A stretch of 64,000 nt of DNA, taken from Symsagittifera roscoffensis. Its lineage: Eukaryota; Xenacoelomorpha; Acoela; Convolutidae. The stretch is from positions 51,656,938 to 51,720,937 of the forward strand of contig NC_087069.1 in NCBI RefSeq assembly GCF_963678635.1, written 5' to 3'. Below the pieces are notes generated by a model. That model searched no databases. It had not been told where the DNA came from and worked only from the letters and a program-made list of their open reading frames with translations. The position numbers were made by a program, and so were the translations under genes. Each line of letters starts with the position of its first letter. Within the stretch, counting starts at the first letter, position 1. This document shows, piece after piece, positions 55,945 to 64,000 of the stretch.

Positions 55945-58863
55945 TCATTTGTTTTGCCTTTGTAATAACTTTTTTGTTACTTTTTGGTAAATTTCATTGT
56001 GTTTTTTATCTCTATTTAAAATCCATTCGGTGTGTGTACCGGAGGCTAATTTAAGAATTTGTGGGTGATGAAAATGATCTTTATCATGTGTGTGTAAATG
56101 TAGGTTATAACAAATTGAGTCTTTATTCGGTTGACAATGACTTTGTGCATTTTTATTAGAGTTTGCTGTAAACATAATTGGTTTGTGTGGCTTTTGATTA
56201 AAAACCATTTCATATGGTGAAATTCCTAGAGTTGTCGTGATTTGTGAATTATATGCTAAGGGAAATAGTTTTACATCTGCTGACCATTCGGTGTATCTTG
56301 TATCATTTCCATTGATGATACATCTAAGATATTCTTGTAGTGAACGGTTCATACCTTCGACTAAGCCGTTTGTCCAAGGTGCATGAGATGTACGTGATTT
56401 GTGCTTGATGTTATATAAATGACATAGTGTGATGATTTCATTATTTATGAATTCTGTACCGTTGTCTGTAACTAAAATTTCGGGTAGTCCGAACTTGGCT
56501 ATCAAGTGTTCATAAAGTGTTGTGTAAGCGTAATGAGCGTTACAATGTGGTCCTGGGTTAAGTGCTACATAATGTGTAAATGCGTCAACAATTACCATAA
56601 TGTAGGAGTTTCCTTCGGATGATGGTGAAATTGGTCTTTTTGTATCAAATGAAATACGGTGGTTAAAGTACAAACTTTGTCCTTTAAAATCTTGTTTTTG
56701 TGCCAGTTGTTTTTGATTTGGATAAGGTTTATTTAGCTGACATACTATACAATCATTGCATAGTACTTTTATCCAAATTGGTGCATTTGGGAAATAAAAA
56801 TTTTGTATGAAATTTGAATATGTTTTCTCTGATCCAGAGTGTCCTTTAATGTTTTGTGTATGTGAAATGTTAAAAGCTATGAGAATCATACTTAAAGGGA
56901 GACAGGGAACTGTTGATTCATTTAATTGGTATTCTAGAAGGTCTGTGTTTTCATTAATTGTTGTATTATTAAATTTTCGAAAATATCGGAGGAGTAATTT
57001 ATTTCCTAAAATTGTGGTATCTGCCTTTACGGGTTTAGTTTTATATTTGTGCCATGATTTTAGTTGTCTAATTACTGGGTCAAGATATTGATATTGTTTC
57101 AAGGTATTAATTGTAATTTTTTCTGTTGGAGGGAGAAAAATGTTTTCAATTTCTAATTTAGATAAAGGAATTGTGTCAAGTGGGTCATGGAGGTCAAAAA
57201 CTTGATTTATTGTGTATTTTGAATCTTTTGTTTGTGGTCCTGATAAATTTATTTTATCAGTTAGATTTTCTTTTTCAATCAACGGGAAAAGGTCTTTTTT
57301 ATGCGAGTGTTGTTTTACTCTTTTTTGTTGGGTGTTATTTTTTATCCATTGTGAGTATGGAATTGGTTTGAAAGTTGATGTTCCAAGTAGATCAACTTCG
57401 TAGTGGTTATTTTGGCAATCTAAGTAAAGTGGGAAGTGTTGTAGGTTATTTATCTGTGATTGTTCAACGTCGGTTTTTACTGCATATTTGCATTCTAGTA
57501 GGGGTGATGTTTCGTTTTCTGCAAGGTAAAATTTTATATTTTTGGGTATTTCAACTGTAGTTTTACGTGTAAGTAATTCAGGTGGTGTATTTCGACTTAA
57601 TGTGTCTGGTAATGCAAGATTTTTTCCGGCTGTCCAAGCTATATATAAGTTTGGAAATTTCATTAGAATTAATTGAAATCTATAAACTCGGTGATTTGGG
57701 TTTGACTTTTGTGTAAAGAGAAAAATGATTGGTTTGTGATCTGTGAATAGAACTGTTGGATGTTTTGATCCAAGTATCAGAAATTCATATTCTGTAAGTG
57801 TATAAATTATAGCTGTACATTCTCTCATTAGATTTGAGAGTCGTAGCTCTGCTTGAGTGAATAATCGAGAATTTGCTGATATAAGGTTCATTTTGTTTGT
57901 ACCAGTGTGTGATTGTAATAATGCTGCGCCGATGCTAAAATTTGAAGCATCGCATATTGCATAGAATGGTTGATTTGGATCTGGAATTGTATTCGAAATT
58001 TGTTCAGTTAGGAGTTTTTTAATTTCTTCAAATCGTGTTTGATGTTCTGTATTCCATTCAAAATTATTTTGTTGTCTGAGTATATTATAGAATGGTCTTA
58101 AGTATAATTGCATTTTATAAACGTATTTGCTTAAAAAATTTAACATTCCAAGGAATTTTTGGATTTTCTTTTTGTTTGTTGGTGGTTGAAGTTTCTGAAT
58201 AGCATCAATGCGTGATTTTAATGGAGTGATTGTTTTTCTTTCTATATTCTGTCCTAAAAATTTAACTCGTGTTAAAAAGAAGTGTGATTTATCGGGGGCG
58301 GCCTTCAGATTTTCATTCTGAAGTATTTTGTGATAGTGTTCTAAAACTTTAAACATTTCTTCTTTTGTCTGTGATTGCATAAAAACATCGTCTAAATAGG
58401 TGATTGCGTTTTTCTTGAGTATTAGTGGTCTAAAAATTTTGCTCATAAAAGCTGAAAATGCTGCTGGTCCTATGGATATTCCATAGAATAGGCGGTTGAA
58501 TTCATATTGTTGATTTCCAATAACAAATTGTTTTAAGCGTCGCGATTGTTCATCTAGTGGCATTTGATTGTATGCACTATGCATATCTGCGGTTGTAAAG
58601 TATTTTCCATTTATTTTTGTTAAAATAACTTGTATTGGTCCAATAGGCCAATTGCATTTTGATTCGTCTATTAATGAATTAAGATATCTAGCGTCTAGAA
58701 CTATTTTTAATGATTCTCCTTTTGCTAGGATGATAACAGGGTTGATAAATGTGTTACCCTTTGGTTGTTCTTCTTTGTTTACCGGTGAGATAATTTTGTA
58801 TTGCTCTGAAATATCGAGTAATCTGTTCACTTTATCGTGTAAATGAATTGGTACTTTACTTGC
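55945..58863 (-). CDS. pol: pol: reverse transcriptase, RNase H and integrase (copy B), about 960 codons open
   Basis: RT motifs in order: FTTADMHSAYNQMPL (catalytic Asp), FNRLFYGISIGPAAFSAFMS, YLDD at 58387-58398, and KFLGQNI. RNase H follows: CDASNFSIGAALLQ (Asp near 57954), MREC and FTDHKPI. Integrase comes next: GHSG and CIVCQLNKP zinc ligands, catalytic Asp codons at 56644-56646 and 56464-56466, and Glu at 56356-56358, giving D-D-35-E. The motif set is that of Ty3/gypsy and retroviruses. A two-base deletion relative to copy A just upstream puts it out of frame with protease, so it has no start of its own. Confidence 0.93.
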   Translation of the reverse strand, partial: ASKVPIHLHDKVNRLLDISEQYKIISPVNKEEQPKGNTFINPVIILAKGESLKIVLDARYLNSLIDESKCNWPIGPIQVILTKINGKYFTTADMHSAYNQMPLDEQSRRLKQFVIGNQQYEFNRLFYGISIGPAAFSAFMSKIFRPLILKKNAITYLDDVFMQSQTKEEMFKVLEHYHKILQNENLKAAPDKSHFFLTRVKFLGQNIERKTITPLKSRIDAIQKLQPPTNKKKIQKFLGMLNFLSKYVYKMQLYLRPFYNILRQQNNFEWNTEHQTRFEEIKKLLTEQISNTIPDPNQPFYAICDASNFSIGAALLQSHTGTNKMNLISANSRLFTQAELRLSNLMRECTAIIYTLTEYEFLILGSKHPTVLFTDHKPIIFLFTQKSNPNHRVYRFQLILMKFPNLYIAWTAGKNLALPDTLSRNTPPELLTRKTTVEIPKNIKFYLAENETSPLLECKYAVKTDVEQSQINNLQHFPLYLDCQNNHYEVDLLGTSTFKPIPYSQWIKNNTQQKRVKQHSHKKDLFPLIEKENLTDKINLSGPQTKDSKYTINQVFDLHDPLDTIPLSKLEIENIFLPPTEKITINTLKQYQYLDPVIRQLKSWHKYKTKPVKADTTILGNKLLLRYFRKFNNTTINENTDLLEYQLNESTVPCLPLSMILIAFNISHTQNIKGHSGSEKTYSNFIQNFYFPNAPIWIKVLCNDCIVCQLNKPYPNQKQLAQKQDFKGQSLYFNHRISFDTKRPISPSSEGNSYIMVIVDAFTHYVALNPGPHCNAHYAYTTLYEHLIAKFGLPEILVTDNGTEFINNEIITLCHLYNIKHKSRTSHAPWTNGLVEGMNRSLQEYLRCIINGNDTRYTEWSADVKLFPLAYNSQITTTLGISPYEMVFNQKPHKPIMFTANSNKNAQSHCQPNKDSICYNLHLHTHDKDHFHHPQILKLASGTHTEWILNRDKKHNEIYQKVTKKLLQRQNK

Positions 58864-60244
58864 TCTCTTTTTTGAAAACTGCGTCAGGTTTTAATGGGAG
58901 ATGTACTGATGAACTAATTTTGCCAACATCAAATTTGGATGTTGCATAGACTGATGAATATTTTATTAGCTGTTTGGCTAACTTATCAAATTCGTCTTGT
59001 GTTATTTGTGAAAGTTGGAAGTTAAACATTGTTAAAAATTTCTGTTGATCCACTGTATAGTTATTTATGTTGAATGTAGGTTTGAAATATGGGGTTTTTG
59101 TGAAATAATCTGTATTTCTTTTTTCATTACTTATTATATTGTTTATGGATAGTTCTTCGTTAAGAATTGTGGATTGACAAATATCTAATAATTGGAGTAT
59201 ATTATTTACGCGGTATGCTTTTTCATGTATTGGTGATATTGTAGCGTTGGTTTCGCAACATCCTAAAAGTCCTAAGGGTAATGTTACTTGATACGGTGTA
59301 TTGTTGTATACATGTAACGAAATGATATCTGAATTCGTATTTTTCAAATATTTTATGGATGAAATTGTGATTTTGAAAAACTTATGGATAGGTTTGAATT
59401 CAAAGTCTGACATATAGAGTTGTTGTTTATTTTGATTTTTATCATATTGATGAACTTGTTTTATTGAAAAATTATATATGTTTCCTGATAGTGGTTTCAG
59501 GTGTTTTCGTTGTTGGTTATAAATTGGATAAAATTTTGAAAAGAATGGTGGTTGCTTATTTAATCTTTGAAAAAATGTTAGGGCTGTGTTTTTTGTTTTT
59601 GTGTACTTATCTTTGATTAGTATTTTACTATTCAAGATGTTGATTGTTGGTATATATTTAGAGATAAATGGTATTCCAATGATATTGTGCTTAATATCAG
59701 TGATATGAAATATTTGTTTAAATGGTTTATTTAAAATTTTATTTTGCTCCATTGTTCTTGTGGGGAGAAAAAATAATTGAACTTTTCCATAGTTTACCAA
59801 TGTTGATCCTTGTGCTGTTGCTAGTTTACTGGAGGTTGCAAGAGGTGTCAATTTTGGGTGTAATGTTTTGATTTCATTCCATGTGGGAATGTTTATTATG
59901 TTTGATTCTGCTCCTGAATGAATTAAAAAATCAATTTCAAGATCTGGTGGTTGAAATTCTTTGTTTCTTGGACTTTCTAAAAGAAATGGTATTGTCCAAA
60001 TTTTTTCTTTGGGTTGTTCTTTTTGTATATTTTGATAGATGTGATTTGTATTCAAGCATTTTGTTTTGTCATTTTCATTGGATTTATTTACAGTGTTGAT
60101 TTCGTTAGTTTCTTGTGCCATTTGTGTAGTATGGATGGGTTTAATATAATAATTGTGAAGGATTTCTAATTGATTTTCATATATACGTGATGAAAAAGGT
60201 TGTTCATATATAATAGGTTCGTAGTCGTTTTCGACTGCTATCAT
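58856..60244 (-). pseudogene. pol: pol, protease region (copy B) with active-site loss
   Basis: A 462-codon open frame from ATG at 60244. The protease motif reads FLIHSGAES where copy A has FLIDSGAES, so the catalytic Asp is now His (CAT). The hydrophobic IIGIPF segment and a long linker towards RT follow. The frame ends KKESK at 58856 because two bases are missing relative to A, breaking the link to RT. The enzyme would be inactive even without the frameshift. Confidence 0.85.
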
Positions 60245-61205
60245 ATTTATGGAGAGAGTGTTTTCTGTATCACTTTCTGTGTCTGATGATCCACAGTTTA
60301 TTTGATTTAGTTGTAGTTCGTTATTTCCTGTGTCATCAATACCTGGGGGGTCTGATCTTGTTTCTTCATTTGATTGTACTTGATTAATATGTCTTTGATG
60401 TTTGGGTGTACTACTTCTGTGGCGATGTTTAGAATTATTATAATGGTTATTATTTCTATGTGGTGATTGGGAATAATTTCTATATCGATTATTATAACTT
60501 GAATGTCGATTTTGTGAATTGTTTCGTGATCTGTTTTGATAATTATCGTTTGATCTGTGATAGTTTGATCTGTTATATGAGTTATTCCTTGATCGATTGT
60601 TCGGGTAATTCTGATTTCGGTTGTTTGAATAACTTCAATTCAATTATTTGAATAGTTTCTATTTCTATTATATGATGAGTTTCGTGATTGATTGTTTGGA
60701 TAGTATTTATTCGTTATGTTTGATTGGGAATTAGGTCTAGAAACAAATTGTGTTGTATTTGAATTTGATCTGGAGTAGTTATTTCGACTATTTGGTCGAT
60801 TGTAATGATTTTGTGTATTTGTGAAGAATTTTGAAGATTGTGAAGAATTTGTGAAGATTGTGAAGAATTTTGTGTATTTCTTCGTTCTGGTGATCTTCCT
60901 CTATAACTTGAGTTATATGGTGATTGATTTCTCGTGTAATTGGTATTGTTTGGAAGTGGTTTTCCTGAACTGTTGTTGCTGTATACATTTTTGTTTGGTA
61001 GATTTTGATCTTTCTTCATGTATTGATAAAATGATTTATTTGGTTCTTTATATTTTTGAGGTTTGTTTTGGTTATCCTGTTGTTTTTGTCTACATTCAGA
61101 AATACTATGTCCGTATCGTCGGCAATAATTACACCATTTTTTGAAAGATGGTTTGCCTTTAAAGTTTGGGTTTTTTCATAAATATTTAGTATTTTAGTGA
61201 TTTTT
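60245..61205 (-). pseudogene. gag: gag, CCHC knuckle and Arg/Ser/Asn-rich tail (copy B)
   Basis: The zinc knuckle CNYCRRYGHSISEC is intact at 61092-61133 (CX2CX4HX4C). It is followed by Lys/Gln-rich and then Arg-Ser-Asn-rich repeats, typical of RNA-binding nucleocapsid. Frames shift at about 61206 and in the repeat near 60640-60860, where a GTGAAGAATTT unit is locally repeated. An acidic STDSESDT-like segment links it to protease. Confidence 0.8.
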
Positions 61206-62537
61206 TCAACGAGGTCTATCTGATTCCTGTATGTTGTTAATATTTGTGGTATTTGTTTCAATTCGATTAACATATTGTAACTTCAGATTTTCTGTTTCTT
61301 CAAGTTTCATTGTGATTTCCGCTTGCTCTAGTTTGTCTACTAGTTTTCGAAAATCTAGATCGGGCTCTCGAATTGAGGAAGGATGGGATGCTCTCTTTTT
61401 TATTGCTATTTTCCTTAATTGAGGTGTTAAGGTCATCATTAAGATTTCTGTCATTTTTGTGTTTTTATAGTCATGTTTATTTAATGAATATGCTTTTCGA
61501 ACTAGTGTTTCGATACGTACTGCTAATTGTTTGATGGTTTCATTTGGTAATCTGCGAATTTCATTACATAAAACTCTTTGTTGTTGTTTATTTCTCTCGG
61601 AGTCAAACATTTTTGAAAATTCTTGTGTAAATCTTTTCCAATTTGATTTTATTTCTATAGGCAATACTGAAAACCATTTTTGGGCTGCGCCATCTAAGGT
61701 TGTTTCTATCAACGCTGTGCGTCGGTGTATCCAATTTTGATGTAGTGGTGTATTAATTGGTTCAGGTCCTATATTTAAAATTAAATTTGCTGTAACTGCA
61801 TTTAAATAATCTTCTACAGAATATTCAGGGTCTGTTCCTGTGAATACCATTAATGGCTTGTTTGATGTTATTGATGATCCACCCAAAGGGTATGGATTCA
61901 TTGTCATTTGTAGTGATTCTGCGGCATTTGGCATTTGTGAAAAATTTGGAAGTTGATTTTTTGTTATTTCGTGTTGTTGAAGGTAATATGGGAGTGGTAT
62001 TTCATTTTGCATTTGTGTTGGTTGATACGAGTGTGTGATCATTGGGTTTTGTGGCTGAATTGGTTGAAAAGTTTGTGTATTATTTGGGTTTTGCATTTGT
62101 ATTGGTTGTTGATTTTGTGTATCTGTTGGATGTGGAGAAAAAATTCTATGATATGTATGTGGTTTTTGCACTCCTTGTCCGCGATATTCTTGAGTATATG
62201 GTGCAAATATATCTGGTTGTAAATAATCATCATCAGAGGATAAATAATCCGTTTGATGAGGTGCTTGCTTTTTATTTTTATTTTGTTGAAAGAATGGGTA
62301 ATTTTCACTACGATCCTGTGGAGGATGTGAATTAGTTTGAAAATTTACTGAGTTGGTTGTTGCCATTGGGTTATCCCAATATCGAGATCTTATCTGATTA
62401 TTATTATTTTTTCGTGGGGGATAGTTTGTTTTTGATGAATGTGCGTAATTATAATTGTGTTCCGCAAAAGTGTTTCTTGTGAACGTTCTGCGTGTTTTTG
62501 ACGGTACTGTCATGGGTCTATATGTTTGATAATCCAT
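61206..62537 (-). CDS. gag: gag, Pro/Gln-rich linker and capsid-like domain (copy B)
   Basis: Open for 443 codons. The first 200 residues are Pro/Gln/Asn-rich with a SSDDDY acidic patch. The retrotransposon-gag domain then follows with AAQKWFSVLP, NWKRFTQEFSKMF and RIETLVRKAYS. It is continuous here where copy A has a frameshift and a stop, so it shows the original organisation. The domain would assemble the particle core. Confidence 0.85.
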   Translation of the reverse strand: MDYQTYRPMTVPSKTRRTFTRNTFAEHNYNYAHSSKTNYPPRKNNNNQIRSRYWDNPMATTNSVNFQTNSHPPQDRSENYPFFQQNKNKKQAPHQTDYLSSDDDYLQPDIFAPYTQEYRGQGVQKPHTYHRIFSPHPTDTQNQQPIQMQNPNNTQTFQPIQPQNPMITHSYQPTQMQNEIPLPYYLQQHEITKNQLPNFSQMPNAAESLQMTMNPYPLGGSSITSNKPLMVFTGTDPEYSVEDYLNAVTANLILNIGPEPINTPLHQNWIHRRTALIETTLDGAAQKWFSVLPIEIKSNWKRFTQEFSKMFDSERNKQQQRVLCNEIRRLPNETIKQLAVRIETLVRKAYSLNKHDYKNTKMTEILMMTLTPQLRKIAIKKRASHPSSIREPDLDFRKLVDKLEQAEITMKLEETENLKLQYVNRIETNTTNINNIQESDRPR

Positions 62538-62565
62538 TTGTGAATATTTTGGAGCAACCGAAGGT

Positions 62566-63069
62566 TTAACGGTTGATTGTAAGGTTACGTGCTAGTGAAG
62601 TGTCTGTATTTCTTGGTGTTGTTAAATTTGGACGTATCGGTGAAATACTTTGTTGTGTAGTTGTTGTTGTTTGGACGATTTCTTCGTTTATGAAGTGTGA
62701 TGGTGTTTGAATATCTTGATGAGTAAGATTCCTAGTTCCATTAAGGTCTTCATTGTTTATGACGGTCGAATTTAAACTGTTATTTCGCGTATCAGGTAAA
62801 AATGTATTGTAGTTTAATGGTGTTGCATCAATGGTTAATGGTACTACTCTTACATAATCTCTTGTATAAGATATTGTACTTATTGCTTGATTTGAGATTG
62901 ATTGTGGGATATTTATGAATGCATAATGAGACCATTCGGGGTCCCAAACGTAGTCTGACTGTTCTGTGATGGCGGTATCATCGTTTGAATTTTGAGGTCT
63001 GAAATTTTTTCTTGCTTGCGAAATTAAATCTATATTATGTGTGAAATAATCTATTGTAAACCATGCCAA
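62566..63069 (-). pseudogene. gag: gag, middle part (copy B)
   Basis: Matches residues about 190-350 of the copy A gag frame (DYVWDP, PLTIDATPLNYNTFLPDT). It is separated by frameshifts from the parts before and after. Confidence 0.75.
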
Positions 63070-63329
63070 AATTTTTTATAAGTCATGTTTTGTATGTTGT
63101 GAAACTTCATATTTAGTGAAATTTTCTTTAATTATATGTAGGAGAGTTGAAAAAAGTGTGATTTCATGTCGTACCCTTATATGTTTGGAGGTCTCTGTCG
63201 GTGAGACATTTGGGATTGGGATTTCATTTTCTAATATTGAAATATAACTATATATTATTGCAAAAACTTCATTAGTAAATATGGAGTTTGCTCTTTGTGA
63301 GTTATGATATTGTATGCTTTTTATATATT

Positions 63330-63659
63330 CTAAGAATATTTTGAAAATTCTAAGTCAAGATCGTCTGTTTGAATTACATATTTGCGGTGATTCGGGTTTG
63401 GTGTACTGAATTCTATGGTGTAGATTCCGTATTGTTGTGTTAAATTACATATATCTTTCAGATAATGATCAATAATTTGTCTTTTGATTTTTACATCTGG
63501 GAACTCTGCTTTACATGGGCTGATTCCGGGTTCGAACAAATTTAGGAGTAAATTCTTGCAAAGATCGTGTTGTCCTCTATTATCGGGTGCATCTACGAGG
63601 AAGGGGTAGATATCGTCGTCATCTGGACTATCTTCACTTGGAGTGTGTGTTTGGCTCAA
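63330..63659 (-). pseudogene. gag: gag start (copy B), ATG replaced by TTG
   Basis: The frame matches the first 109 residues of copy A gag (LFEPGISPCK, DDLDLEFSK), then shifts. At the place of A's ATG the sense strand has TTG, and no upstream in-frame ATG exists before a stop. ORF0 overlaps its beginning in another frame. Confidence 0.75.
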
Positions 63660-64000
63660 TTTTTCGTTTAATGACTGTTAATAGGTAACTATCGATGTGT
63701 CTCATTGGTTGATTCCAATTATACAAGTGTACTGGTTTGTGTTTATATTGCTTTTTTATTCTTCTTTTTCCTCTTTTTGATAAATTTGAAGTTGATTCTG
63801 AGTCGGAAAAATATAATTGATCGTGAATGGGACAATTTTTATCAATAGATTCTTTTAATTTATAAAGTTCGTCTAAATTGCTGGCTTCTGATTCTGAAAA
63901 TGCGTTTCTATTTTTTGAAAATCTTTTTCGTGTGATTTGTCTTTGTTTGGTTATTATTTTCGTTTTTAGTGTTTGTCGTTTTGTTCTAATATATCCAACT
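63637..64000 (-). CDS. ORF0: basic protein overlapping the gag start (copy B, partial)
   Basis: Open from the window edge for about 120 codons to TGA at 63637-63639. It shares with copy A the ITRKRFSK block, both acidic motifs (FSESE and YFSDSE), HKPVHLYNW and the final HSK. Overlap with gag is 23 bases, as in A. No early ATG. A lysine-rich, probably nucleic-acid-binding protein of unknown role. Confidence 0.7.

Larger units (their letters stand above)
46779..64000 (-). mobile_element. Env-bearing giant Ty3/gypsy-class LTR retroelement, copy B (5' end outside window)
   Basis: In transcription order it shows ORF0 (partial), gag, protease, RT, RNase H, integrase, ORFa, ORFb, ORFc, env, ORFd, ORFe, 3' UTR, polypurine tract and 3' LTR. 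By analogy with copy A (1.7 kb from gag start to LTR) its 5' LTR should lie near 65.4-65.8 kb, for a total near 19 kb. It differs from A at many positions, so the two are separate insertions of diverged lineages. It is inactive: frameshifts in gag, pol and env, and loss of the protease Asp. It lies in sense orientation upstream of the first visible MRG exon. Confidence 0.93.

Noticed and set aside
58856-58866. Programmed frameshift between protease and RT in copy B
   Set aside because: Copy A reads through this place in one frame; B lacks two bases, so a deletion is the simpler explanation.

Overview
The window is AT-rich eukaryotic nuclear DNA, most likely from an invertebrate animal. The only host gene I can assemble is spliced. 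Its introns use GT...AG borders with short TTTTCAG-type acceptors, and its product resembles the MRG (MRG15/MSL3) chromatin-reader domain. Dispersed tRNA-like SINE pieces, a hairpin MITE, tandem arrays and many small segmental duplications fill the rest of the host DNA. Nothing looks bacterial. I cannot name the species or phylum; the splice sites would suit a nematode but do not prove it.

Layout. Bases 1-13724 hold the 5' two-thirds of a large env-bearing Ty3/gypsy-class LTR retroelement on the minus strand (copy A). It has its 5' LTR (13317-13724) and primer binding site, and its 3' end lies off the left edge. Bases 13725-46778 are about 33 kb of host DNA: decayed membrane-protein and zinc-finger fragments, a pseudogene copy of the MRG-like gene (about 23.06-23.97 kb), two tandemly duplicated blocks, a 0.3 kb palindromic MITE, a 76-bp tandem array and the MRG-like gene (44063-46740, minus). 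Bases 46779-64000 hold the 3' nine-tenths of a second, diverged copy of the same retroelement, also on the minus strand (copy B), with its 3' LTR at 46779-47188. Copy B lies just upstream of the most 5' visible MRG exon, in the same orientation, so it probably sits in an intron of that gene.

The retroelement is the interesting part. Combining the two copies gives this order in transcription direction: 5' LTR, PBS, 1.7 kb leader, a basic protein (ORF0) that overlaps the start of gag, gag (long N-terminal region, capsid-like domain, CCHC knuckle, Arg/Ser/Asn-rich tail), protease, RT, RNase H, integrase with a GPY-type tail, two tiny hydrophobic proteins (ORFa, ORFb), a Pro/Ser/Thr-rich protein (ORFc) whose end overlaps the env start, a glycoprotein gene (env), two further proteins (ORFd, ORFe), a long 3' UTR and the 3' LTR. 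By analogy with copy A, copy B would be roughly 19 kb in full, large for Ty3/gypsy. Both copies are dead. A has lost its RT and carries nonsense codons; B has a Gln/His-type active-site loss in protease (Asp to His), a TTG in place of the gag ATG, and several frameshifts. Even so, the small accessory frames stay open or alignable in both copies, which suggests they were functional when the lineages split.

ORF0, ORFc and the 87-codon frame after ORFd have no usable ATG start, so they were recognised only by comparing copies or frames. They may depend on splicing or recoding.
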